In this document: positions 7,728-15,950 of the stretch, in pieces
Numbering within the stretch: the first letter of the stretch is position 1
Layout of the letters: every line of letters starts with the position of its first letter
Assembly (NCBI RefSeq): GCF_900163665.1
Contig: NZ_FUIA01000009.1
Coordinates: 62,001-126,000 of the forward strand
Length of the DNA: 64,000 nucleotides
Direction of reading: 5' to 3'
From: Frigoribacterium sp. JB110
GTDB taxonomy: Bacteria; Actinomycetota; Actinomycetes; Actinomycetales; Microbacteriaceae
Translations under genes and position numbers: made by a program
The notes under the pieces: generated by a model
Databases searched by the model: none
What the model saw: the letters and a program-made list of their open reading frames with translations, nothing else
Told to the model about the DNA's origin: nothing

Positions 7728-9407
7728 ATGTCCACGGCCCGCGTGCCGAGCGGCGCGCGGGATTCGCGCGCGAGATACCGACGCATCGTGCGCTTCGCCG
7801 CACGGCAGCTCGCGATCGAGTGGTGGCACGAGATCTTGTTGCCCAAGGTCGGTCTGGGACGCATCACGGAACGGACGCGGGCGCGCCGGATGACGCGCTT
7901 CGCGCGCGGATTCCGAGAGATGGCGATCGGCCTCGGCGGTCTGATGATCAAGGTCGGACAGTTCATGTCGTCGCGTCTGGACGTGCTTCCGCCCGAGCTG
8001 ACGAAGGAGCTCGAGGGGCTGCAGGACGAAGTGCCAGCCGAGTCGTTCGACGACATCCGCGCTCTTGCCGAATCGGAACTGGGCATGCCGCTCGAGCGGG
8101 CGTATGCGTGGATCGACGACGCTCCGCTCGCAGCGGCATCCCTCGGGCAGGCACACCGCGCACGACTGACGCCCGCCGACGCAGCCGATGCCGGCTTCAC
8201 CGACGTGGTGGTGAAGATCCAACGACCCGGCATCGACAGGATCGTCGACACCGACCTGAGGGCGCTCCGGAAGGTGGCCGGATGGCTGAATCGGGTGCGA
8301 GCGGTCTCAGAGCGCGTCGATGCGCCGGCACTGGTCGACGCGTTCGCCGAGGTCTGCCGCGACGAGATCGACTACCTGCACGAGGCATCCGGGTGCGAGC
8401 GCTTCGCCGAGGAGTTCGCCGACGATGACCGCGTGGGCGCTCCCGAGGTCGGATGGGAGCGCACCACCCGCCGCGTCCTCACCCTGCAGGACGTGACGGC
8501 GATCAAGATCAGCGACGTCGACTCGCTGCGCGAGGCCGGTGTCGACCCGGCGGAAGTCTCACCCGTGTTCGCCGCTGTCATGCTCGATCAGCTGTTCTCG
8601 AACGGCTACTTCCACGCCGATCCGCACCCGGGCAACATCTTCGTCGTTCCGGACGCCGACGGCTCGTGGCAGTTGATGTTCGTCGACTTCGGGATGATGG
8701 GCGAGGTGCCCCCGTCGACCAGGCGGGGGCTGCGACAGCTCGTGATCGCCATGGCGGCGCGCGATGGTGCCGGGCTCGTGCAGGCGGCGCGCGAGATCGG
8801 CGTGCTGCTGCCGACGGCCGACACATCGGAACTCGAACGGGCGCTGACGAAGCTGTTCGACCGCTTCGGCGGCATGGCCTTCGCTGAGCTGAGGGACGTC
8901 GATCCGCGCGAGTACCGAGACTTCGCCGCGGAGTTCGGTGACGTCGTTCGCACCCTGCCGATCCAGCTCCCAGAGCACCTGCTCCTGGTCATCCGGGCCG
9001 CGTCGCTCACCTCGGGGGTCGCCACCGCGCTCGATGCGGAGTTCAACATCTGGGAATCGGTGGAGCCGTATGCGGAGCGTCTCATTCGCGACGAGAGCGC
9101 CGGCTTTGCGCGGGATCTTCTCACTGACGGCGTCGAGAACGCCCGGTTGCTGTGGCGGATGCCGAAGCGGGTCGACGCACTCATCAGCCGGATCGAGAAC
9201 GGTGACATCGCCGTGTCGACCCCACAGGTCGAACGGCGCCTCTCGCGCCTCGAGTCCGCCCTCCGGCGCACCGTGTCGGCTGTGCTGTTCGCCGGCCTGC
9301 TGGTGGGAGGCGCGGCTCTCTACGGCACCGAGCCCACCCCCGCCGTCGTGCTGATGTCCGCGTCGTCGCTGCCGCTCCTGCACGCGCTGTTCGCCCGCCG
9401 CCGCTGA
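7728..9407 (+). CDS. ABC1/UbiB-family atypical protein kinase-like protein
   Basis: About 559 residues of the ABC1 (AarF/UbiB/ADCK) family. Diagnostic motifs in order: KVGQFMSSRLDVLPPEL (the family KxGQ element), the alanine-rich loop AAASLGQAH replacing the kinase P-loop, VVKIQRPG with the ATP-binding lysine, NGYFHADPHPGN (catalytic loop) and FVDFGMMGEV (metal-binding DFG). Two hydrophobic segments end the protein (VSAVLFAGLLVGGAALYG and a second), so it is membrane anchored. Family members are linked to isoprenoid quinone or lipid homeostasis; the actinobacterial role is not established. GTG at 7722 with GAGGA at 7709-7713 is an equally good start. Confidence 0.88.
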   Translation: MSTARVPSGARDSRARYRRIVRFAARQLAIEWWHEILLPKVGLGRITERTRARRMTRFARGFREMAIGLGGLMIKVGQFMSSRLDVLPPELTKELEGLQDEVPAESFDDIRALAESELGMPLERAYAWIDDAPLAAASLGQAHRARLTPADAADAGFTDVVVKIQRPGIDRIVDTDLRALRKVAGWLNRVRAVSERVDAPALVDAFAEVCRDEIDYLHEASGCERFAEEFADDDRVGAPEVGWERTTRRVLTLQDVTAIKISDVDSLREAGVDPAEVSPVFAAVMLDQLFSNGYFHADPHPGNIFVVPDADGSWQLMFVDFGMMGEVPPSTRRGLRQLVIAMAARDGAGLVQAAREIGVLLPTADTSELERALTKLFDRFGGMAFAELRDVDPREYRDFAAEFGDVVRTLPIQLPEHLLLVIRAASLTSGVATALDAEFNIWESVEPYAERLIRDESAGFARDLLTDGVENARLLWRMPKRVDALISRIENGDIAVSTPQVERRLSRLESALRRTVSAVLFAGLLVGGAALYGTEPTPAVVLMSASSLPLLHALFARRR

Positions 9408-9440
9408 GCGCGAGTCACTGGAGGGCGCCGCGGTGGTGCG

Positions 9441-9537
9441 CGTTCGTTTGTGCGTTCGTCAGTGTCGCGCAGACCGTATGCCGCGGAAGGCGCAATCGAA
9501 TCCGGATGCGCCGCGTGGGGCGCGCCCTATGCCGCGG
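9441..9537. repeat. 97-bp direct repeat, copy 1
   Basis: This segment, from CGTTCGTTTGTGCGTTCGTC to ATGCCGCGG, recurs with only a few changes at 9558-9654, giving a 117-base period. It lies between the convergent ends of the ABC1 gene and purQ. Each copy also contains two internal direct repeats of ATGCCGCGG. Confidence 0.9.
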
Positions 9538-9557
9538 CCGCGCGCCGCCGGGGTGAT

Positions 9558-9654
9558 CGTTCGTTTGTGCGTTCGTCGGCGTTGCGCCGGTCGTATGCCG
9601 CGGAAGGCGCAAATGAATCCGGATGCGCCGCGTGGCGCGCGCCCTACGCCGCGG
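9558..9654. repeat. 97-bp direct repeat, copy 2, running into the purQ 3' end
   Basis: Second copy of the 97-base unit. Its last 11 bases overlap the stop and final codons of purQ (stop at 9644-9646), so the repeat has either captured or shaped the purQ C-terminus (ending TLAAA). Confidence 0.9.
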
Positions 9655-10345
9655 CGAGCGTTGCGCGGATGGCGCTGGTGAAGAACGCCAGGCCGTCCAC
9701 GCCGGAGCGCATCGCGGCGGGGGTGCCTGGCCCGAAGCCGGGCTCGATGGCGTGTTCGGGGTGCGGCATCAGGCCGACGACGTTCCCCGCCTCGTTGGCG
9801 ACGCCGGCGATGTCGTTCAGTGAGCCGTTCGGGTTGACGCCGAGATAGCGGAACGCCACGCGACCGTCTCCCTCGAGTCGCTTCAGCGTCTCGGTGTCTG
9901 CCGTGTAGCCGCCGTCGGCGTTCTTCAGAGGGATGACGATCTCGTCGCCGGCGGAGAACTCGCGCGTCCACGCGGTCGACGCGTTCTCGACGCGCAGCCG
10001 CTGGTCGCGCCTGATGAACTGCTGGTGCGCGTTGCGGATCAGGCCGCCTGGCAGCAGGCGCGCCTCGACGAGCATCTGGAAGCCGTTGCAGATGCCGAGC
10101 ACCGGCACGCCCTTCGCGGCGGCGTCCTTCACCTCGGCCATGATCGGCGCGTGTGCGGCGATCGCGCCGGCGCGCAGATAGTCGCCGTACGAGAATCCGC
10201 CCGGCAGGATCACGGCGTCGACGCCGTCGAGGTCGTGCGAGCCGTGCCACAGCGCGACCGGCTCGGCTCCCGCGGCGCGGATGGCGCGGCGCGCGTCGCC
10301 GTCGTCGAGCGAACCGGGGAACGTGATGACGCCGATCCGGGTCAT
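9644..10345 (-). CDS. purQ: Phosphoribosylformylglycinamidine synthase subunit PurQ (glutaminase)
   Basis: A 233-residue class I glutamine amidotransferase that supplies ammonia to PurL in the fourth step of purine synthesis (FGAR to FGAM). The nucleophile is Cys86 in [11 protein letters not shown], and the catalytic His/Glu pair lies in MPHPEHAIE. The N-terminus [17 protein letters not shown] is typical. Its ATG overlaps the purS stop by four bases, so purS and purQ are coupled. purL, the usual third partner, does not follow; the gene instead ends in the 97-base repeats. Confidence 0.97.
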   Translation of the reverse strand: MTRIGVITFPGSLDDGDARRAIRAAGAEPVALWHGSHDLDGVDAVILPGGFSYGDYLRAGAIAAHAPIMAEVKDAAAKGVPVLGICNGFQMLVEARLLPGGLIRNAHQQFIRRDQRLRVENASTAWTREFSAGDEIVIPLKNADGGYTADTETLKRLEGDGRVAFRYLGVNPNGSLNDIAGVANEAGNVVGLMPHPEHAIEPGFGPGTPAAMRSGVDGLAFFTSAIRATLAAA

Positions 10346-10590
10346 TCGACGACCTCGATGCCGACGACGTCCTCGATGACCTGGTTCGAGAGCACGTCCT
10401 CTGCGACCTGCTTCGCCTCGGCCAGCACCTCTTCGGTGACCTCGCCTTCGACGGTCAGCTCGATGCGCTTGCCGATGCGGACGTTCTGGAACGACCCGTG
10501 CCCGAGGCGGGCGAGGGAACCGGTGACCGCTTTTCCCTGGGGGTCCAGGAGCTCGGCCTTGGGCATGACGTCGACGACGATGATGGGCAT
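10342..10590 (-). CDS. purS: Phosphoribosylformylglycinamidine synthase subunit PurS
   Basis: An 82-residue small subunit that bridges PurQ and PurL in the three-part FGAM synthase. The start [22 protein letters not shown] and the end [12 protein letters not shown] match the PurS family and its usual length. The ATG at 10590 is preceded by GGAG seven bases upstream. It is the first gene of a two-gene purS-purQ operon and is divergent from the small membrane protein at 10694. Confidence 0.96.
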   Translation of the reverse strand: MPIIVVDVMPKAELLDPQGKAVTGSLARLGHGSFQNVRIGKRIELTVEGEVTEEVLAEAKQVAEDVLSNQVIEDVVGIEVVE

Positions 10591-10693
10591 TGAGGAGCTC
10601 CGGATGTCGCGGGCAGGGTGTGCGGGTTCATTCTATCCGCGCGACGGCGGCCGTTGCGACGCGCTGCGGCGGAACGCCGATACGATATGCGGC

Positions 10694-11053
10694 ATGTACG
10701 TCGTCCTGACTGCCGTCACCTTCGTCTTCTTCGTGATCACACTCGTCGACGTCATCCGGCGCCCCGAGCCCCAGGTGAAGTTCCTGCCGAAGATCGCCTG
10801 GGTGTTCGTCGTCATCCTGATCCCGCTGCTCGGCAGCGTGCTGTGGTGGGCGGTCGGTCGCGACTATTCGGTGGCGGAGCCGGCATCCAGCGGGTTCCCC
10901 GCCCGCGTCGTGGACCGCACCAGGCCCGCCCCGAGCCCCTCGGACCGTCGCTCGACCGAGCAGCAGCTCGCCGACCTCGAACGCGAGGAGAAGGAGGAGC
11001 GCCTGCGCGCCGAGATCGACCGCAAGCGCCGCGAGAAGGGGCTGGAGGCGTAG
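10694..11053 (+). CDS. Small membrane protein with PLDc_N-like domain
   Basis: A 119-residue protein with two membrane helices (residues 3-20 and about 32-52, separated by RRPEPQVKFLPKIAWVFVVILIP split by a basic loop) and a charged C-terminal tail of about 45 residues (EREEKEERLRAEIDRKRREKG) likely to be a coiled coil. The first part resembles the PLDc_N region, a membrane segment often found without a phospholipase domain in actinobacteria. TACGAT at 10681-10686, seven bases before the ATG, fits a leaderless promoter. Function unknown. Confidence 0.8.
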   Translation: MYVVLTAVTFVFFVITLVDVIRRPEPQVKFLPKIAWVFVVILIPLLGSVLWWAVGRDYSVAEPASSGFPARVVDRTRPAPSPSDRRSTEQQLADLEREEKEERLRAEIDRKRREKGLEA

Positions 11054-11172
11054 TTCAGCCATCGGTCGTCGTGCCTGGCCGGACGCATGCTTGGAACGAG
11101 CACGACCGTCGGGAACGCGTACATTCTCCGCCCGGATGGTCGGAACTCGGCCAGTGGCAGGGGTCTCGGAAC

Positions 11173-11210
11173 GTGACGGCCCGACTCCTGCGAAGGAGCC
11201 GGGCCGTCAC
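11173..11210. terminator. Strong bidirectional hairpin
   Basis: GTGACGGCCCG (11173-11183) pairs with CGGGCCGTCAC (11200-11210). After one mismatch, CTCCT pairs with AGGAG around a GCGA tetraloop, giving 16 base pairs. It sits between the convergent ends of genes at 11053 and 11225 and probably terminates both. Confidence 0.8.
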
Positions 11211-11224
11211 GCAGAGGTCGGGCG

Positions 11225-12076
11225 CTACGGCAAACTGACGAACACGTCGTCAGCGAGGATGCCCGGCGTGACCCGGAGCAGGCCGCCGTCGAGATCGTTG
11301 GGCACGAGCAGTGCAATCCTGCCGGTTGTCGTTCCGCCGTCGTAGAGCTCCGCGGCGCTGTCGAAGCCGTCATCGAGCATCGCCATCGCATCGAAGGTGT
11401 TGATGACCGTGCCATCCGGGGCCGCATAGGCGAAGCTCACCTCGACGGCGAGACCGGAGTCGTCCCCGTGATAGGTGACGGTCGGCGTGAAGGTGATCCA
11501 CACCTGGTCGTCGCCCGCAGTTTCGGTCGTGTAACCGTCGGATTCCACGTTCGCCGTCGCATCCGGGTTGAAGTCGGCGAGCGTGACGGTCCAGTCGTCG
11601 TTCTCAGTCGTGGCGTCGAACGACACTGGGTTCTCACGGGTGCCCTTCTCCGCGGCCTCACCGTCATCCTCGGTCGCGGCAGGCTCTTCGTCGGAGGCGC
11701 CTTCGTCCTCGGAGGTGACTTCCTCGGTGATCACGGTGTCGCCGCCGGAGGCGTCGTCGAAGGCGTCATCGAAGGCTGTGGCGACCACGGCGAAGAACAC
11801 GATGCCGCCGACGATCGAGCCGACGACCGACAGGATGAGCCCGACGAGCCCGGCCCACTTGCTCTTGCCGCGCAGGCAGAGCGCGACGATTCCGAGGATG
11901 AGAGCGACGGGCAGCAGCAGCCAGCCGACGATGAGCGCGCCGGGGATGCACGCGAAGACGAAGCCGACGATGCCGACGATGAGGGCGATCAGCCCGACGA
12001 TGTTCTTCTGCTTGGGAGCCTGAGGGGCGGGAGTCGGCGCCATCGGGGACGGGGGAGGGGTGACGTTCTGAGACAT
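11225..12076 (-). CDS. DUF4190-like membrane protein with extracellular DUF4352-like domain
   Basis: A 283-residue protein. Residues 1-25 are Pro/Ala-rich. Three hydrophobic segments follow (IVGLIALIVGIVGFVFACIPG, a second ending LALC, and VGLILSVVGSIVGGIVFFAVVAT), the layout of DUF4190-type proteins. An acidic linker full of Glu, Asp and Thr leads to a folded C-terminal part of about 110 residues (DDWTVTLADFNPDATANVESDG) that resembles the DUF4352 immunoglobulin-like fold and would face outside. The ATG at 12076 has a weak AGAAAG ribosome site. It is divergent from the two-component pair, which may control it. Function unknown. Confidence 0.75.
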   Translation of the reverse strand: MSQNVTPPPSPMAPTPAPQAPKQKNIVGLIALIVGIVGFVFACIPGALIVGWLLLPVALILGIVALCLRGKSKWAGLVGLILSVVGSIVGGIVFFAVVATAFDDAFDDASGGDTVITEEVTSEDEGASDEEPAATEDDGEAAEKGTRENPVSFDATTENDDWTVTLADFNPDATANVESDGYTTETAGDDQVWITFTPTVTYHGDDSGLAVEVSFAYAAPDGTVINTFDAMAMLDDGFDSAAELYDGGTTTGRIALLVPNDLDGGLLRVTPGILADDVFVSLP

Positions 12077-12187
12077 GCTGTGCTTTCTGTGGGGGTGATC
12101 GCGCAACGAGTTGCTGCGCGATCGCGGACGTGCTCCGAGCCTCGACCCGGCCGTTGCGAATGCGTCGCCTGATCGGTCGAATATCGG

Positions 12188-12302
12188 TACTTCGGAAAGT
12201 ATGCGGAGCCTCCGACATTCTGGACATCCTCGTATTCGCGTGCATGTCTCCTCAGAAGTGACGACCCATTACGACAAAAGAGATGATCCGGATGTCGGAG
12301 GC
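12188..12302. promoter_or_regulatory. Control region between 12076 and the histidine kinase gene
   Basis: GCCTCCGACAT at 12208-12218 recurs inverted as ATGTCGGAGGC at 12292-12302, just upstream of the kinase -10 hexamer TAGCCT (12309-12314). A second small palindrome, TACTTCGGAAAGTA, lies at 12188-12201. The 11-base arms are good candidate binding sites for the response regulator encoded at 13615. Confidence 0.5.
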
Positions 12303-12320
12303 CTCGAATAGCCTCGTGGC

Positions 12321-13559
12321 GTGCCGTCATCCCGAGCCAGCCCGTCGCGCATCGTCGCGATCGCCGCGTCGATTGTCGGGACGATCGTGCTGTTCGCGTT
12401 CGGGTGGTTCGTCGGGCTCCTGGAGATCTACAACGTGCCAGGTGCACTCACGGGCGACCAACAGCTCACGGATCGCGGGATACTCGGAAGCCTCATCATC
12501 ACGGCGTCGTGGATCACGGTGTTCTGGCGGCACCGTGTGCCGTTCCTCGTGCTCGCGGCGGGAGCAGTTCTTGCCGCTGTCGGCTCGGAATACCTGCTCC
12601 TGCTGATCGGCGGCTTCGCCGTGTCCACGCGCCGGCCCGGTCGGTTTGCGCGGTGGGTGCGCTGGGGTGTGCCGGTGGCCGTGGTCGGTTTCGCGCTGCG
12701 CGAGGCGTTCGGCCCGTGGGGCGGCGCCGTGGTGTGGGCGCTGGCGGACAACCGTGAGTCGCCGGTGCTCGAGGTCGTCGCGCCGCTCGTGATCGCGACC
12801 CTCTCACTCGGTGCGTACTGCGGTGCTCTTGCCCTCTCGCGTGCGTACCGCCGCACCGACTCCGCCACTCATCTGGCCGAGCATGAGCGTGCCAGAGCCG
12901 ACATGCTCGGCAGTGAACTCGAGCGCAAACAAGTGCGCGAGCAGGTCGCGCGCGAGCTGCATGACTCCCTCGGCCAGAGGCTCACGATGATCTCCTTCCG
13001 CAGCGATGAGATCGAGACGGCCGCCGCCGCGGGGGATCCGCGCGTCGTAGACTTCGCCCGCTCGCTGCGGGCAGAAACGGTGCGTGCGGCCGACGATCTC
13101 AGCGCTCTCGTCAACGATCTGCGCACCCCGCTGGGACATGCACCTTCCGCTCCTGCGCCCACGATGCGCGGCATCGCCGACATCGTGCGCTCCCACCGCG
13201 CGGCCGGCGTGCGGCTCGAGACGATCATCCTGCTCGAGGGGCTCGACGGTGCGAGCGATCTGCTGCATCAGAACGTGTACCGCCTTGTGCAGGAGGGCCT
13301 GAGCAATGCGGTCAGGCATGCGCCGGGATGCGTCATCCGGATCTTCCTCGATGGCACGCCGGCCGACGGCGTGCGGCTGCGCATCGAGAACGATCTCACC
13401 GCAGCACCCGGCGTGCTGTCCACGCACGGAGCTGGCCTCGGGGCCACGGGAATGCGCGAGCGCGTGGAGCAGATCGGAGGTGAGATCTGGATCGGCGAGC
13501 ACGAGGGCAGCTTCATCGTCGATGCGACGTTGCCGTGGCTGACGCCGGATGCGAGCTGA
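12321..13559 (+). CDS. NarL-type two-component sensor histidine kinase
   Basis: A 412-residue membrane histidine kinase. Roughly five hydrophobic segments occupy residues 10-175, with no obvious separate sensor domain. A short coiled coil (HLAEHERARADMLGSELERKQ, split by the membrane boundary) leads to the HisKA_3 box with His214 in ARELHDSLGQRLT. The ATPase N box has Asn329 (EGLSNAVRHAPG) and the G box is GAGLGATGMRERVEQIGG. The GTG at 12321 follows TAGCCT by six bases, suggesting a leaderless mRNA. It pairs with the response regulator 55 bases downstream. The signal is unknown. Confidence 0.92.
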   Translation: MPSSRASPSRIVAIAASIVGTIVLFAFGWFVGLLEIYNVPGALTGDQQLTDRGILGSLIITASWITVFWRHRVPFLVLAAGAVLAAVGSEYLLLLIGGFAVSTRRPGRFARWVRWGVPVAVVGFALREAFGPWGGAVVWALADNRESPVLEVVAPLVIATLSLGAYCGALALSRAYRRTDSATHLAEHERARADMLGSELERKQVREQVARELHDSLGQRLTMISFRSDEIETAAAAGDPRVVDFARSLRAETVRAADDLSALVNDLRTPLGHAPSAPAPTMRGIADIVRSHRAAGVRLETIILLEGLDGASDLLHQNVYRLVQEGLSNAVRHAPGCVIRIFLDGTPADGVRLRIENDLTAAPGVLSTHGAGLGATGMRERVEQIGGEIWIGEHEGSFIVDATLPWLTPDAS

Positions 13560-13614
13560 ACGGCAGGCAGCACCGCGGGTGCTCAACGTCGGAGGCGGTT
13601 CGTAGACTGACGGG

Positions 13615-14322
13615 GTGACCGACGAGACCGTGCGCCCGATACGGGTGGTGATCGCCGACGACGAGGTGATGGTCCGCGGGTTCATCGCAGGCAAGTTGGC
13701 GCATGCCGACGGCATCGAGGTCGTCGCAGAGGCGGGCAACGGTCGGGAGGCGGTGGAGGCTGCCCGCGCATATGCGCCCGACGTGCTGCTCATGGACGTG
13801 AGGATGCCGGAACTCGACGGCATTCGTGCCACGCGCGAGGTCGCCAGAGTCGCGCCCGACGTGCGAATCGTCGCGATGACGGGTCTCGCCGTCGACGAAT
13901 ACGTCGGCAGCATGGTCGAAGCGGGCGCGCTGGGGTTCCTGCCCAAGGTGAGAGTCGCAGACGAGATCGAGCAGACGATCCGGATCGCCGCGGCAGGGGA
14001 GAGCTTCGTCGGCCCGCGCGCCGAGGTCACCCGGATGATCGCGGAAGCCGCCAGCGTCGCGGCTGACGACGAGCAGGCGGAAGCCCGCCGACTGTACGAG
14101 CGGCTCAGCCCGCGCGAGAGCGAGGTCGCGCAGCAGATGGCACGCGGACTCAAATTGCCCGAGATCGCCGACCTGCTCGGCATCGGCGTCACGACGGTGC
14201 GCAGTCATCAGGGAGAGGTGCTCGCGAAGCTCGGCGCGAACAACCGCACGATCGCTGCGCAGATCATCGCCAAGGCCGGGTTCGGTCCCGACCTGTTCCC
14301 CGGCCGGCAGAGCCGGGCGTGA
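13615..14322 (+). CDS. NarL/LuxR-type response regulator
   Basis: A 235-residue regulator. The receiver domain (residues 8-125) has the acidic pair Asp15-Asp16, phospho-acceptor Asp61 (LLMDVRMPELDG), Thr89 and Lys111. The C-terminal LuxR-type helix-turn-helix covers about 163-222 (LSPRESEVAQQMARGLKLPE then VTTVRSHQGEVLAKLG). The GTG at 13615 is six bases after TAGACT (13603-13608), so this gene appears to have its own leaderless promoter even though it follows the kinase. Targets are unknown; the inverted arms at 12208 and 12292 are candidates. Confidence 0.93.
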   Translation: MTDETVRPIRVVIADDEVMVRGFIAGKLAHADGIEVVAEAGNGREAVEAARAYAPDVLLMDVRMPELDGIRATREVARVAPDVRIVAMTGLAVDEYVGSMVEAGALGFLPKVRVADEIEQTIRIAAAGESFVGPRAEVTRMIAEAASVAADDEQAEARRLYERLSPRESEVAQQMARGLKLPEIADLLGIGVTTVRSHQGEVLAKLGANNRTIAAQIIAKAGFGPDLFPGRQSRA

Positions 14323-14440
14323 CCGCTCGCGGCAAGCGCGGCTCGGTCGCAGACGGCGGTGAGCCGCACAGGCGCACCGGCTCGGGAGTCCGGCGCACAG
14401 CGCACGCGGACACCGGCCGGGTGCGGATCCGCCCACTCCC

Positions 14441-14498
14441 TTGACAACTGTGAGAGCGCTCCCATAACGTAGTGCCTCAGCAGTGGGAGCGCTCCCAC
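14441..14498 (+). promoter_or_regulatory. ceb promoter with two CebR boxes
   Basis: TTGACA (14441-14446) and TAACGT (14465-14470) form a -35/-10 pair with an 18-base spacer. Two operators are present: TGAGAGCGCTCCCA at 14451-14464, filling the spacer, and TGGGAGCGCTCCCA at 14484-14497, just past the expected start site. The second is identical to the 14-base palindrome bound by CebR of Streptomyces and CelR of Thermobifida; the first differs at one base. The binding protein is presumably the LacI-type gene at 19318. Confidence 0.9.
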
Positions 14499-14595
14499 AT
14501 CGCGTCGTGTCTCTCGATGCACCCTCCCAACACCACAGAAGACTCGGCTCCGGACATCCGGGGCCTGCTGAAAACCACCACGAAGGAGTGGAAAC

Positions 14596-15864
14596 GTGAT
14601 CACACCTGCAACCCGCCGCGCCGCCATCGGCGTGGCCGTTCTCGCGACCGGAGCCCTTGCGCTGAGCGCCTGCGGAAGCGACGGCGGCGGAGCGAACGCC
14701 GATCCGGATGGCCCGATCGAACTCAGCGTCGCTACGTTCAACGATTTCGGCTACACCGACGAGCTCCTCGCCGAGTATGAGGCCGAACACGACAACATCA
14801 CGATCGTGCACAACAAGGCGGCGACCACAGACGACGCCCGCGCGAACTACTTCCAGAAGCTCGGCAGCGGCGGCCTGAGCGACATCGAGGCGGTCGAGAT
14901 CGACTGGCTGCCCGAACTGATGGAGTACGCCGACCTGCTCGCCCCCGTTCCGGATGACCTGAAGGGTCGTTGGCTCGACTGGAAGGAAGAGGCCGCCACC
15001 GACGCGGAGGGGAACCTCGTCGGCTACGGCACCGACATCGGCCCTGAGTCGGTCTGCTACCGCCAGGACCTCTTCGCCGAGGCCGGTCTGCCGACCGATC
15101 CGGAGGAGGTCGCCGGCCTGTTCACCACGTGGGACGACCTGTTCTCCGTCGGTCAGGACTACGTCGATTCGACCGGCAAGCCGTTCCTCGACTCGGCCAG
15201 CTCAGTGCTCCAGGCACTGATCAACCAGCAGGAGAAGACCTTCGAGGACACCGACAACTCCGTGATCGCCACAGAGAACCCCGCCGTGCGCGAGGTGTTC
15301 GACACCACGGTCGAGAAGGCCAACCCGATCTCGGCGTACCCCGATCAGTGGAGTGAGGACTGGTACGCGGCGATGGCGAACGGCGAGTTCGCGGCGATGA
15401 TGTGCCCGCCGTGGATGTTCGGCATCATTCAGGGCGAGGCCCCGGATGTCGATGACTGGCAGATCGCCAACGTCTTCCCGGGCGGCGGCGGCAACTGGGG
15501 CGGGTCGTATCTGACCGTGCCCGCAGACGGCGACAACGTCGAGGCTGCGCAGGAGTTCGCCGATTGGCTGACCTCGCCGGAGACGCAGATCAAGGCGTTC
15601 AAGAACGCCGGCACCTTCCCGAGTCAGCCGGACACGTATGAGTCAGAAGAACTCACCGGCTTCACGAACGAGTACTTCGGCGGCGCACCCGCCGGGCAGA
15701 TCGGCATCGAACGCGCTGAGGCCGTCGAGATCGAGCCGTACAAGGGACCGAAGTACTTCCAGTTCCGCGACGCCCTCACCAGCGCCGTGACGCGGGTGTT
15801 CAACGAGACCGAAACCGCCGACGCGTCTTGGGACTCGTGGGTGAACGAGGTCTCGAGCTTCTAG
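14596..15864 (+). CDS. cebE: Cellobiose/cello-oligosaccharide-binding lipoprotein
   Basis: A 422-residue ABC solute-binding lipoprotein. The signal peptide ends in LSAC with Cys26 as the lipid anchor, followed by a Gly/Asp linker. The body has the SBP family 1 pattern (ELSVATFNDFGYTDELLAEYE at the start, split here by the first strand, and AAMMCPPWMFGIIQGEAPDVDD in lobe two). The GTG at 14596 follows AAGGAG at 14583-14588. It is the first gene of the ceb operon behind two CebR boxes, so cellobiose or related beta-glucosides are the likely cargo. The assignment depends on operator and operon context more than on the protein alone. Confidence 0.82.
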   Translation: MITPATRRAAIGVAVLATGALALSACGSDGGGANADPDGPIELSVATFNDFGYTDELLAEYEAEHDNITIVHNKAATTDDARANYFQKLGSGGLSDIEAVEIDWLPELMEYADLLAPVPDDLKGRWLDWKEEAATDAEGNLVGYGTDIGPESVCYRQDLFAEAGLPTDPEEVAGLFTTWDDLFSVGQDYVDSTGKPFLDSASSVLQALINQQEKTFEDTDNSVIATENPAVREVFDTTVEKANPISAYPDQWSEDWYAAMANGEFAAMMCPPWMFGIIQGEAPDVDDWQIANVFPGGGGNWGGSYLTVPADGDNVEAAQEFADWLTSPETQIKAFKNAGTFPSQPDTYESEELTGFTNEYFGGAPAGQIGIERAEAVEIEPYKGPKYFQFRDALTSAVTRVFNETETADASWDSWVNEVSSF

Positions 15865-15894
15865 GAACTCTGCGGATGACATTGCAAGCCACAC

Positions 15895-15925
15895 GGCCGG
15901 GAGGGCACGCGCCGTCCTCCCGGCC
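15895..15925 (+). promoter_or_regulatory. Stem-loop between cebE and cebF
   Basis: GGCCGGGAGG (15895-15904) pairs perfectly with CCTCCCGGCC (15916-15925) around an 11-base loop, 30 bases after the cebE stop. It probably protects cebE mRNA or reduces transcription of the permease genes. It also argues that cebF begins after it, not at the ATG at 15876. Confidence 0.75.
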
Positions 15926-15950
15926 CCCGGCCCCCGAGCGCCGCGTTCGG

